Assembly: GCF_004120195.1 (NCBI RefSeq)
Contig: NZ_SCHN01000009.1
Location: 174,601 to 238,600, forward strand
Source of the DNA: Enterovibrio baiacu
GTDB lineage: Bacteria > Pseudomonadota > Gammaproteobacteria > Enterobacterales > Vibrionaceae
Direction: 5' to 3'
Length of the DNA stretch: 64,000 nt
Positions 17,396-25,889 of this stretch are shown here, piece by piece. Under the pieces are notes generated by a model. The model was not told the origin of the DNA. It searched no databases and saw only the letters and a list, made by a program, of their open reading frames with translations. Each line of letters starts with the position of its first letter. Position 1 is the first letter of the stretch. The position numbers and the translations under genes are program-made.

Positions 17396-19591
17396 TTAAC
17401 GCTGCTCCCACGCATCCGCCCAGTAAAGGCTATCACCCGGCGCGTATGATGCGTTCGCACACCAGCTGGTGTAAGGCCATGGCTTACACTCGTAAATGTT
17501 GCCATCCACGCCTGTCACCATGTCGCCCGCTGCGTACGCAGTACCAGACACATAGTTAGGGTATTCACCGCCAGGAGGCGGCGTAATCGCCTCATCTTTC
17601 ACGGTAAATGCTGCGTTTTGCTTCACTGTTGTGCCGCTTTCGGTTTTACCAATCACAGACACGGTATATTGACCCGCGTCCACATTGCTCAACGTCAGAG
17701 AAACAGCCAACTTACCATCAACGGACACTTGGGTTTCACCGCCAGACACCACCGATGCACCTGTTACTTTGATCTCAGCGGTCATCGCTTGGTTGCTTTC
17801 AAGAGAAAGATCGAGCGTTACATTGCCATTGTTTGCTGTGTAGGTGCTTTTCACGCCTGACAGTTTAAGTGTTGCCGCGGGTGTGCCTGTGTCACCACAA
17901 TCGCTGTCACCTGTTTCGCGCCAAACACCCCATTCGCCTGTGGTGCCCGGTTCTTCACCGCGCGTCCACCAACCGGCTTGCCAGTTTTTACCTGCGTGGC
18001 TCACGATGTCATCCGTGTTGTATACCGCTGAGGCATCCCACGCGTTTACACAGGTGCTGCCATCGGTAACAGAAATGACGCGGTCAACGGTCACGGTTTG
18101 CAATGCACTGTCAGTGACACTGTAACTAATGGTGTGTTTGCCGATCACATTGGTATCAATGCTACCTTCCACGGCCACTTTATCGGTTAGGTCGCCATCT
18201 TCAGCATCGGTGGCTTTTACGCCCGCCATCGCATCGAATTGAGCACCCAATGTCAGGGTCAGTTTTTCTACGCCCGAGAAAACAGGTTTCTGGCTATACA
18301 CTTCCACAGTACGTGTCGCTTTGGTTTCGTTACCGTCTTCATCGGTCACACTGTAAACCAGCACGTATTGACCTAGGCGTGAGGTATCAACGCTGCCGTC
18401 AATCACGATGCTAAAGGTCAGGTCGCCGTCTTCTTTATCGAGCGCTTTTACGCCAGCCATTGCGTCGAATTCGTCACCGTGGCGCACACGTGCATCGGTC
18501 ACGCCGCTGATCACAGGTTTGCCTTCGACAGGTGGCGGCGGTGTTTGCCCGTGAATGAATGGGCCGTAATCTTTGATGAATTGTTCGTTGTATTGGTTGC
18601 CTGCTGCGTCGGTGCCCATGTCCCAGTTTACTGACCATGTCATCACACCACGAAGTGGCTGACCTTGGTTACTTAACTGACCAAACGCCGCATACAGCTT
18701 GGCAGGATCTTTCACAAAACCGGTTGCCGCTGCATCGTTGCTAGAAGGAATACCGAATACCAGTTTGTCGTGCGGGATCTTATGGAAGCCGCGCGTACCG
18801 TTGATCAACGAGTCAGAGATGTAGTAGATAAATTCTTGTTTTAACGCATCGTTGTTCTGTGCAATCCAACCCACACCATCGATCCAAATGCCGTCTCCGC
18901 CTTGGTTGTAAAACTGTGGGTTGATCCAATCGTAGTAACCTTCAAGCGCTGTAATGTAAGGGACGTATTTGCCGCCTTCAGTCAGATAAGGGAACTCTGG
19001 CGCCATGGTGATCAGGAAGTTTTTACCTTGTGCGGCGTAGTGGTCTTTCACCATACGCAGTGCCGCAGGGATCACGGTCTGGTTGTCAGCCGCGGTGACA
19101 GCTGCTTGTTCTAGGTCGATGTCTAAACCGTCGAAACCGTACAGGTCAGTCAGACGAATGATTTCATCCGCGAACGCCTGCTCGTCGCCTGTTTTCAATT
19201 CAACGTGTGCGTCTGCACCACCCAGTGCAAGCAACACAGAACGGCCTTGACGGTTTAGCTCAGCGATTTCGTTAATAAAATCTTGCTCAGACAAACCAAT
19301 CATAGGGTCAAGACGGAAGGTGGGAATGCGGCCTTCCGCGGTGTCGAACACCTTCATGAAGGACACGTCGACCACGTTATACATTGGGTTCACTTCTTCT
19401 AACGTCACGCACGGTGCATTACCGCCTTTGTAACCCGCGCCGTCACACCAGTTGTGCCAGTAACCCACAACAACGCCACCTTCAGGGTTCACCATATCGT
19501 TGCCATTTACTGCAGACACAGAAGCGTGAGAAGAGAAGCTCGCTAAGCCCAAAAAGAGCGCAGCACAAATTGCATTTGGTTTAAACGTCAT
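17396..19591 (-). CDS. Secreted GH18 chitinase with two chitin-binding modules
   Basis: 731-residue extracellular endo/exochitinase. A signal peptide (about 1-23) is followed by a GH18 catalytic domain (about 38-350) with the catalytic motif FDGLDIDLEQ near 155-164, including Asp-x-Asp-x-Glu, plus MAPEFPY and NPQFYNQ. Two cadherin/Ig-like DUF5011 repeats (about 360-510, each ending in a T-x-x-V or V-x-R-V-I-S strand) lead to a CBM5/12 (about 515-560, WDASAVYNTDDIVSHAGKNW). An Ig-like domain and a C-terminal CBM73-like module with CKPWPYTSWC and DSLYWADAWEQR (about 675-731) complete it. It is a single gene with its own promoter and terminator, suited to colonising and feeding on crustacean chitin. 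Confidence 0.93.
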   Translation of the reverse strand: MTFKPNAICAALFLGLASFSSHASVSAVNGNDMVNPEGGVVVGYWHNWCDGAGYKGGNAPCVTLEEVNPMYNVVDVSFMKVFDTAEGRIPTFRLDPMIGLSEQDFINEIAELNRQGRSVLLALGGADAHVELKTGDEQAFADEIIRLTDLYGFDGLDIDLEQAAVTAADNQTVIPAALRMVKDHYAAQGKNFLITMAPEFPYLTEGGKYVPYITALEGYYDWINPQFYNQGGDGIWIDGVGWIAQNNDALKQEFIYYISDSLINGTRGFHKIPHDKLVFGIPSSNDAAATGFVKDPAKLYAAFGQLSNQGQPLRGVMTWSVNWDMGTDAAGNQYNEQFIKDYGPFIHGQTPPPPVEGKPVISGVTDARVRHGDEFDAMAGVKALDKEDGDLTFSIVIDGSVDTSRLGQYVLVYSVTDEDGNETKATRTVEVYSQKPVFSGVEKLTLTLGAQFDAMAGVKATDAEDGDLTDKVAVEGSIDTNVIGKHTISYSVTDSALQTVTVDRVISVTDGSTCVNAWDASAVYNTDDIVSHAGKNWQAGWWTRGEEPGTTGEWGVWRETGDSDCGDTGTPAATLKLSGVKSTYTANNGNVTLDLSLESNQAMTAEIKVTGASVVSGGETQVSVDGKLAVSLTLSNVDAGQYTVSVIGKTESGTTVKQNAAFTVKDEAITPPPGGEYPNYVSGTAYAAGDMVTGVDGNIYECKPWPYTSWCANASYAPGDSLYWADAWEQR

Positions 19592-20101
19592 GGCCGTTTT
19601 AATCCTTATAAAAGAAGAGACAGGTATTTTCGTCAGTAAGTTACGGGATGTTTTTTAAAGACATAAGCGAAATGTATGTCTGCTTTTTTTACATGGAAGT
19701 ACGATCACTCCTTGTTCATTTTTTCGACAAGGAAATACAAAGTTATTCAATGTAACTCACTGAAATTTAGCGCGAATTGTAGGGTCGAGATACGGGTGAA
19801 ATATCAGGGGAATGACGAAAATACGTCAGGGGAATGTCAGGAGTCTCAGTGTTGAACAATAAAAACGCAGGCATATAGTGAGTTTCCAGACAGCCCTGCC
19901 GATGCTTTGGAATAGCGATGAAAAATGGGGTGGGTGAAGGAAAAGTAGGTGCGAAAAATGGTGAGCGTATTAATGGAATAAAGATCACGCCTTTTCTTGA
20001 GGCTGAAGAATGCTCCCTCGGTATTTAGCGAGCAAGCGTTAAACAGCTAACGTGACAGAGACGCCTCGTTAGCTATATAGCATCTTCGTAAAGTGGCAAA
20101 A
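19592..20101. other. Intergenic region upstream of the chitinase gene
   Basis: 510 bp containing the chitinase promoter and the 3' flank of a LysR gene. Open frames here (for example 19767-19988 minus) are low-complexity and lack ribosome-binding sites. I see no ncRNA that I can support. Confidence 0.4.
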
Positions 20102-20998
20102 TCAGACAGCAAAATAAGACTGTATCTTTTCCCTCAACCAGATGTTTGATGGGCTATTGCGGTTACGATTATGAACCATCAACCGGTATCGCACGGGGTG
20201 GGTAGTCAAAGGGATGTCTAGTATCTGGATGTGTAATCGTTCTGCAAGTAACGAGGCAACGCTTGCTGTCATTGTCGCAATGCAATCACTGTTTGATACC
20301 ATCGACAATTGTGAAACCAGTGATGTGCATTCTGCAGCGACCTCTCTGTCCTCTAGCCTCTCCTTAGTGAAATAGTCCGCCAAGTAAGCATCTTCCCTCC
20401 GTAGCTTCAAGGTGATGTGCTTTTCTTTGTAAAACTGCTTTTGGCTGATAGTACCTTCAATTCTTGGGTGGCCTTTACGGGCAATCACGCAGATACCATC
20501 CTCAAAGAGATCTTCGGTAAAGAACGAGCGCGTTGAGTATTTGGCAAACTCTATCGCCATATCCGCTTGGTGCTGGTTCAAGCCGTTGATCAGCTTTTCT
20601 TCATTGGAAAGGGTAGGTTGAAGTTCTATCGTCACATTGCCAAGGCTGTCGTCTGCTTCAATCTTGGGGAGCAGCAGCATCATCACGGGCTCTGAGGTGT
20701 AGATGATGAATTTACGCGGATGCTCGACGGAAAATCCATTCAAGTTTTCTAGCGCATTGCTGATTTGAATTAGCGCGGGCTCAACGTGTTCCATGAGGGC
20801 TTGCGCGTGTTGCGTTGGTGCAATGCCTCTTCCCGAACGTACAAAGAGTTGGCTGCCAACTTGCTGTTGCAAACGCTTTAATAGCCCGCTGACACCTGGC
20901 TGCGTTAGTCCCATCTCTTCTGCTGCCATTGTGATGGATTGATGACGATAGACCGCCACAAAAACTTTTAGCAGATTCAAATCAAGATGGTTTAGCAT
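20102..20998 (-). CDS. LysR-family regulator, probably of the alkylsulfatase gene
   Basis: 298-residue LysR-type regulator. The winged HTH is at residues 1-60 (LNLLKVFVAVYRHQSITMAAEEMGLTQPGVSGLLKRLQQQVGSQLFVR), followed by the effector-binding domain. The ATG at 20998 has AAGGAT at correct spacing and begins the family-typical MLNHLDLNLLKVF. The frame extends upstream to 21115, but that would run through the divergent promoter. It is divergent from the alkyl sulfatase gene with 115 bp between, the classical LysR/target arrangement, so an aliphatic sulfate ester or its product is the likely inducer. Confidence 0.85.
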   Translation of the reverse strand: MLNHLDLNLLKVFVAVYRHQSITMAAEEMGLTQPGVSGLLKRLQQQVGSQLFVRSGRGIAPTQHAQALMEHVEPALIQISNALENLNGFSVEHPRKFIIYTSEPVMMLLLPKIEADDSLGNVTIELQPTLSNEEKLINGLNQHQADMAIEFAKYSTRSFFTEDLFEDGICVIARKGHPRIEGTISQKQFYKEKHITLKLRREDAYLADYFTKERLEDREVAAECTSLVSQLSMVSNSDCIATMTASVASLLAERLHIQILDIPLTTHPVRYRLMVHNRNRNSPSNIWLREKIQSYFAV

Positions 20999-21113
20999 TG
21001 TATCCTTACATAACAATTTGTGATGTTTAAAATACATTTTCATGCATGTATTGCTATGAGTCAAACACGATAGATTAGACCCATACCCAATACGTAACCC
21101 CAAGAGGTTCACC

Positions 21114-23135
21114 ATGAAAATTCAATGCACTCCTTCCGTTTTGTCTCTCGCGATTTTTGCGTCTTTCGGTGCTTTTGCCAATGACTATGCATCGATTGAC
21201 ACGTATGAAGGTAAACCCGCCTCAGTGCATACGATCAACGCGAATGCTGCGTTGGCAAAAACACTTCCTTGGCATGACACCTCCGCATTTGATCGAACGA
21301 CACATGGCCTGATTGCGGAATTTGGTACGCATGAAGCGGGTGAGCTTAAAAACCGATTCGAATACATGACTGACATGTCTGTGGACGATCTGCCACCCAC
21401 CGTGAATCCGTCCATCTGGCGTCAAGGCATGTTGAACTACGCAGCAGGCGGGTTGTATGAGGTGACTGACGGTGTGTATCAAATCCGTGGCGCTGACTTA
21501 TCCAACATGACGATTTACCGCTCTGACAACGGGTACGTGATTCATGATCCTCTGTTATCTCGCGAAGCAGCAGCGGCATCCTGGGCGTTTGCTAAAAAAC
21601 ACCTTCCCGCCATCAATGGTGAGCATAAAATCACCGGCATGATTTACTCACACATGCATGCCGACCATTTCGGTGGCTCTCGCGGCGTGTTTGAATCTGG
21701 CGACTTTGCCGCAAATGCCGAAATCTATGCACCCAAAGATTTCATTAAAGAACTGGCGGATGAAAACGTGATTGCAGGTACTGCAATGGGACGCCGCGCG
21801 AATTACCAGTACGGTACAACGCTGGACACCAACACCAAAGGCATCGTTGATAACGCGTTAGGTTTAGGCACGTCACGCGGTGAAGTGACCTTGGTTGCGC
21901 CGACGGAAGAAATTCAAGAGCGTGAGAAGCGCATAACGATTGATGGCTTGGACTTTGTCGCCATCAATATGCCTGGTGCAGAAGCGCCCGCAGAAATCGT
22001 GCTGTATGTGCCTGAATATCGTTCTCTCAATACCGCAGAACTGACCTATGACGGCATGCACAATATATATACCTTCCGTGGGGCGAAAGTTCGCGACTCA
22101 TTAGTATGGACGAAGTACCTGACAGAATTGAAGATGCGCTTTGTTGATTCTGGATTGGTCGACAACATCCACGCCGCGCACTCTGCCCCCGTGTGGGATG
22201 ACAAAGACACTGATGTGAACGAAATTTCGGAGTACATGACATTGCAGCGCGATAACTACGGGTTCATTCATAACCAAGCCATGCGTTTAGCAAACCACGG
22301 TGTCACCATTCATGACGTTGGGCGTGAAATAGAAAAGATCGTTCCTCAATCTCAGATTGATACTTGGCATACCAATGGGTATCACGGGTCATACAGTCAC
22401 AATGCGCGAGCCGTGGTGAATTTGTATCTTGGTTACCATGACATGAACCCCGTGAACACGAATCCACTTCAAACCCAAGACAAGTCTTGCGTATATGTTG
22501 AAGCTGCCGGTGAAGATGCGCTCTATAAAGCGGGGATGACGCATTTCAACGCTGGCGAGTATCAGGAAGCATCGCAACTGTTCAACGATTTGGTGCAGTG
22601 TGAACCTAGCAACATCGATTACCGTTTTGCTTTGGCAGACAGCTTTGAGCAGCAGGGCTATCAGTCTGAAACCATGGCATGGCGTAACAGCTACTTGCAA
22701 GGCGCAGCCGAGCTTCGCACCGGTGAAATTCAGCCTTCCATTAAATTGGCATCACCCGATGTGATTGCAAATACACCCACGGGCATGTTCCTTGATTTTA
22801 TCGCAGTGAGCTTGAATGCGCCGAAAGCGGAGGCGGCAGGTCTGGACTTCAATTTCGGGGTTTACCATCCTGATCTTGGTGAGCGTTTCTACGGTGAAGT
22901 GTCGAATGCAAACATGGCAAACATCGAAGTTGATGAAATGCCAGATGTTGATTTCGAACTCATCATTCATAAAACCGACTTCACCAAAGTGGTGTTGGGA
23001 GAAACAAGTTTGGAAAGTTTGCTCAAATCTGGTCAAGCAGGTGTGAAAGGGGATGTTGAACTATTGAGTAAGCTCGCTGGCACGCTGGATGATTTCGATG
23101 GTTTGTTTGAAATTCTGCCAATGCCGAAGAAATAA
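21114..23135 (+). CDS. Secreted alkyl/aryl-sulfatase (metallo-beta-lactamase fold)
   Basis: 673-residue type III sulfatase that hydrolyses primary or secondary alkyl sulfates such as SDS. A signal peptide (MKIQCTPSVLSLAIFASFGAFA) is followed by an MBL domain with the two-zinc motif SHMHADHFGG near residues 177-186, a further Glu-rich site (GAEAPAEIVLYVPE) and HAAHSAPVW. The helical dimerisation domain (about 400-535, NHGVTIHDVGREIEKIVP...) and a C-terminal SCP2-like sterol-carrier domain (about 545-673) follow. Architecture and length fit E. coli YjcS and Pseudomonas SdsA1. It probably supplies sulfur or carbon from marine sulfate esters. A terminator follows. Confidence 0.93.
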   Translation: MKIQCTPSVLSLAIFASFGAFANDYASIDTYEGKPASVHTINANAALAKTLPWHDTSAFDRTTHGLIAEFGTHEAGELKNRFEYMTDMSVDDLPPTVNPSIWRQGMLNYAAGGLYEVTDGVYQIRGADLSNMTIYRSDNGYVIHDPLLSREAAAASWAFAKKHLPAINGEHKITGMIYSHMHADHFGGSRGVFESGDFAANAEIYAPKDFIKELADENVIAGTAMGRRANYQYGTTLDTNTKGIVDNALGLGTSRGEVTLVAPTEEIQEREKRITIDGLDFVAINMPGAEAPAEIVLYVPEYRSLNTAELTYDGMHNIYTFRGAKVRDSLVWTKYLTELKMRFVDSGLVDNIHAAHSAPVWDDKDTDVNEISEYMTLQRDNYGFIHNQAMRLANHGVTIHDVGREIEKIVPQSQIDTWHTNGYHGSYSHNARAVVNLYLGYHDMNPVNTNPLQTQDKSCVYVEAAGEDALYKAGMTHFNAGEYQEASQLFNDLVQCEPSNIDYRFALADSFEQQGYQSETMAWRNSYLQGAAELRTGEIQPSIKLASPDVIANTPTGMFLDFIAVSLNAPKAEAAGLDFNFGVYHPDLGERFYGEVSNANMANIEVDEMPDVDFELIIHKTDFTKVVLGETSLESLLKSGQAGVKGDVELLSKLAGTLDDFDGLFEILPMPKK

Positions 23136-23165
23136 AAGCACCATAGCGTAAAAATTGCATGAGAT

Positions 23166-23191
23166 AGCCCAGCGTCCTGCTGGGCTTTTTT
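23166..23191 (+). terminator. Terminator after the sulfatase gene
   Basis: AGCCCAGC-GTCCT-GCTGGGCT followed by TTTTT. Confidence 0.85.
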
Positions 23192-23315
23192 ATTGCGTTT
23201 CACAAAGGTTGATCTCTTACCTTGGTGCCAGTTTTGGTCGAAAACCGACACTGCCTTGGCCAATTTGTACATAATGTTAACGATTGGTTTTCGGATCTTG
23301 AGATGCTTTGTATTA

Positions 23316-23927
23316 ATGGATGAACACAGTGATATTTGGCGAAAGTTTTATGAGAAAGCACTGCTTCGTCCGCATTTAAAACGAACGGAGTTTGTCGTTC
23401 GCCTGAACGAATCTAGGTCAAACGTGGCGATCGATTGTGGCTGTGGAACGGGGAGTGATATTGCATTCCTAGAGAAGCAAAGCTATCAGGTGTATGGGTT
23501 TGATGTGAACCCAGAGGCTATCGCAATTTGTCGCGATCGTTTTCAAGGTACATCGCTGGTGGAGATATCAGAGGCGTCATTTGAGTCCTATGACTATCCA
23601 ACTGCGGGCATTGTTCTCGCCAATTCTAGCCTCTTTTTCGCAGATCCCAGCCAGTTTGATAGGACGTGGGACAAGATTAAATCATCGATTGAAATTGGCG
23701 GCGTTTTTGCTGGTGACTTTATGGGAGAAAAAGATAGTTGGGCATCAAATTATCGTAGCCCAACCACACCTCTGTCAGAGCGTGCGGTTAGGGCATTATT
23801 CTCAGGGTTTGAAATCGTTCGCTTCTTTGAGCGAGACGAAAATGCCAAGACATCATTGGGTAAAGTAAAGCACTGGCATACATATTCTGTTGTTGCTGTC
23901 AGAACCGCTTCAGATGGACACCTTTAG
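23316..23927 (+). CDS. Class I SAM-dependent methyltransferase
   Basis: 203-residue soluble methyltransferase. Motif I is AIDCGCGTGSDIAFLEK (about 38-54) for SAM binding, motif II the acidic residue in YGFDVNPEAI (about 59-68), and motif IV ILANSSLFFADP. The later YSVVAVR strand completes the Rossmann-like sheet. It resembles TehB-like and ubiquinone-type small-molecule methyltransferases, but the substrate cannot be told. The ATG at 23316 starts a well-formed N-terminal helix. The longer frame from 23193 overlaps intergenic DNA. It is a stand-alone gene. Confidence 0.78.
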   Translation: MDEHSDIWRKFYEKALLRPHLKRTEFVVRLNESRSNVAIDCGCGTGSDIAFLEKQSYQVYGFDVNPEAIAICRDRFQGTSLVEISEASFESYDYPTAGIVLANSSLFFADPSQFDRTWDKIKSSIEIGGVFAGDFMGEKDSWASNYRSPTTPLSERAVRALFSGFEIVRFFERDENAKTSLGKVKHWHTYSVVAVRTASDGHL

Positions 23928-23958
23928 CTCAATCACTCAATCACTCAATCACTCAATC
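23928..23958. repeat. 8-bp tandem repeat CTCAATCA
   Basis: Nearly four copies of CTCAATCA lie at the convergent ends of the methyltransferase gene and the following minus-strand gene, overlapping the latter's last codons. Slippage could change the C-terminus of that protein. Confidence 0.85.
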
Positions 23959-24335
23959 GTTTCAAAGTGGAATTTGTAATCGCGAACACCGTCTATTTGA
24001 ACCCCTTTCTCTCTCAGTTCAAGGTACTGCTTGAGCTTCACGGTTCTGAAATCCATCGCCTTGAGTGCAAGGATGATCCTCAATTCGTCCATTGAACGTG
24101 ATTTCGCCTCAGAGCTACACGTACCGCAGACAACGTGTGTTTTTTGCTTAAACCCCACCTTATCCAGCCAGTGCAGTTCTTTGGGCTCTTTACGTGTGCC
24201 ACAGAAGTAGCATTGATTATCTTGCTTCAATGCTGCCTCTTCCCTTAACGCTTTAGGGCTTGGCGATTGGGTTGCTGGCGTAGTGTTGGTCTTCTTACTA
24301 CCACCAAACTTCGAGATTTGAACGACATTAGACAT
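23949..24335 (-). CDS. Small zinc-ribbon protein, unknown function
   Basis: 128 residues. A disordered Ser/Thr/Pro-rich N-terminus (about 1-35) is followed by a four-Cys zinc site, CYFCG (about 42-46) and CGTC (about 70-73), around a His/Trp segment, the pattern of an HNH-like or zinc-ribbon fold. A helical C-terminal half follows (MDELRIILALKAMDFRTVKLKQYLELREKG). I do not recognise a named family and do not see a complete HNH nuclease triad. The last codons overlap the CTCAATCA tandem repeat. Confidence 0.6.
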   Translation of the reverse strand: MSNVVQISKFGGSKKTNTTPATQSPSPKALREEAALKQDNQCYFCGTRKEPKELHWLDKVGFKQKTHVVCGTCSSEAKSRSMDELRIILALKAMDFRTVKLKQYLELREKGVQIDGVRDYKFHFETIE

Positions 24336-24512
24336 TGGGATTGCTCTTACTCATCAAGGTATATGGCAAGTCATTGAACTTGATTGCCATGTGCCCTCAT
24401 ATCCTATTTTCTGAGTACTGAATGAGTCAAATTATTCTGAACATGCTTGTTCCGTGATGACTGTGCTTGGATAGGCGTTCGTGAGTTAGACCTGATGGCT
24501 AGCTCATAAACG

Positions 24513-25193
24513 TCAGTCAACGGGCAATTGCATCGGCACTAAATCGGGTGATACCAGAAGCGTGGCTTCCGTGGCGGCTTGAACCTCTTCGATGGAAAAT
24601 TCAGGGGCAAGCTCAGTAAGCATCATGCCACGTTCGCTGATTTCAAATACCCCCATTTCTGTCACGATCAGGTTGACTTGATTCGCGGCTGTGAGTGGTA
24701 AGGAGCAATGCTTCAGCAACTTAGGCTGGCCTTTCACGGAATGCTCCATCGCGACAATGACCTTTTTGGCACCGACGACCAGATCCATTGCGCCGCCCAT
24801 GCCCGGCACCATTTTTCCGGGAATGATCCAGTTGGCGAGGTTACCCTGCTCATCAACCTGCAGCGCGCCCAATACCGTGGCATCGACATGGCCGCCACGG
24901 ATGATGGCGAAAGAGTCGGCGCTGTTGAAGTAACACGCCCCGTTTACGGCAGTAATGTGTTGGCCGCCTGCATTCACCAGATCGGCGTCCATGGTGTTTT
25001 CACACGCCAATTGATCAATGCCCAGCAGGCCGTTTTCCCCTTGCAGTAACAACTCGACCTCTTTGTCGACATGATTGGCAACCAGTGTGGGTAAGCCAAT
25101 ACCCAGGTTCACCACATCACCGTCTTTCATCTCGCGGGCGACACGCCATGCAATGCGGTGGCGGATGGTGTCTTTATCCAATTGCGCTGTCAT
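24513..25193 (-). CDS. 3-oxoacid CoA-transferase, beta subunit
   Basis: 226 residues, beta subunit of a heterotetrameric family I CoA-transferase (AtoA/ScoB type), transferring CoA to acetoacetate from succinyl-CoA or acetyl-CoA. NLGIGLPTLVANHV lies at 29-42, and the catalytic Glu is near residue 53 in QGENGLLG. GGHVDATVLGALQVDEQGNLANWIIPGKMVPGMGGAMDLVVGAKKVIVAMEH is the canonical mid-region (given here as a list of its key blocks GALQVD, GKMVPGMGGAMDL and MEH). Its start overlaps the alpha-subunit stop by 4 bp, so the two are translationally coupled. Confidence 0.93.
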   Translation of the reverse strand: MTAQLDKDTIRHRIAWRVAREMKDGDVVNLGIGLPTLVANHVDKEVELLLQGENGLLGIDQLACENTMDADLVNAGGQHITAVNGACYFNSADSFAIIRGGHVDATVLGALQVDEQGNLANWIIPGKMVPGMGGAMDLVVGAKKVIVAMEHSVKGQPKLLKHCSLPLTAANQVNLIVTEMGVFEISERGMMLTELAPEFSIEEVQAATEATLLVSPDLVPMQLPVD

Positions 25194-25885
25194 TGCGTGT
25201 CCTCCACCTGAATGTGATCAACAAAGATATGATCGACAAAAATATGATCAACAAAGATGCTTGGGGTATGAACCGCTTCAGGTGCAATGTCGCCAAGTTC
25301 AACGAGTTGTTCAGGTTCGACAATGACGGTTTCCGCCGCGGTCGCCATGAGCGGATTAAAATTCTGGGTGGTTTTGCTGTAAAACACGTTGCCACGACGA
25401 TCGACTTTTGAGCCTCTGATCAAAGCCAAATCGGCTTTTAGCGGTGTTTCCAGCAAAAATGGTTGCCCATCGACGTCTATCACGCGTTTGTTTTCCGCGA
25501 CGATGGTGCCGAGCCCTGTTGGCGTGAGTACGCCGCCTAACCCTGCACCAGCAGAGCGAATGCGTTCCGCGAGCGTGCCTTGGGAAACCAACTCAACCTC
25601 CAGCGTGCCTTCGTTCATTTGCTTGCCCGTTTCAGGGTTCGTCCCAATGTGGGAGGCATACAGCTTTTTCACTCGCTTATCAGCAATCAAACGGCTTGAA
25701 CCACGGCCGGGAGAACCTGTGTCAGTGGTGATCAGCGTAATGTCTTTGATGTCTTTTTGAATCAAGAGATCGATCAGGTGCTCTGGTGCGCCTGTCGCCA
25801 TAAAGCCCCCGATCATGATGGTCATGCCGTCATGCAAGAGGTGTTCAATCTGTTGGGCGGTCGCTGCTTTTTTCATGGTGTCCAT
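25190..25885 (-). CDS. 3-oxoacid CoA-transferase, alpha subunit
   Basis: 231-residue alpha subunit (AtoD/ScoA type). GMTIMIGGFMATGAPEHLI near 20-38 and SPGRGSSRLI, SHIGTNPETG and GVLTPTGLGTIV are family blocks. The C-terminus normally ends soon after a single T-P-x-x-F-V-D-H-I element. Here the pentapeptide FVDHI occurs three times in a row, encoded by a 15-bp tandem DNA repeat, and the protein is about ten residues longer than E. coli AtoD (220). It lies in an operon with the beta subunit and the thiolase gene 4 bp upstream. Confidence 0.93.
   Translation of the reverse strand: MDTMKKAATAQQIEHLLHDGMTIMIGGFMATGAPEHLIDLLIQKDIKDITLITTDTGSPGRGSSRLIADKRVKKLYASHIGTNPETGKQMNEGTLEVELVSQGTLAERIRSAGAGLGGVLTPTGLGTIVAENKRVIDVDGQPFLLETPLKADLALIRGSKVDRRGNVFYSKTTQNFNPLMATAAETVIVEPEQLVELGDIAPEAVHTPSIFVDHIFVDHIFVDHIQVEDTQ
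25214..25258. repeat. Three 15-bp tandem units within the CoA-transferase alpha gene
   Basis: GTGATCAACAAAGAT, ATGATCGACAAAAAT and ATGATCAACAAAGAT on the plus strand, in frame on the minus strand as repeated IFVDH pentapeptides. Third-position differences show the expansion is not brand new. Confidence 0.9.
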
Positions 25886-25889
25886 TCCC

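Noticed and set aside
19767-19988. 73-codon minus-strand frame upstream of the chitinase gene
   Set aside because: Low-complexity Pro/Phe-rich translation, no ribosome-binding site, lies in promoter DNA.
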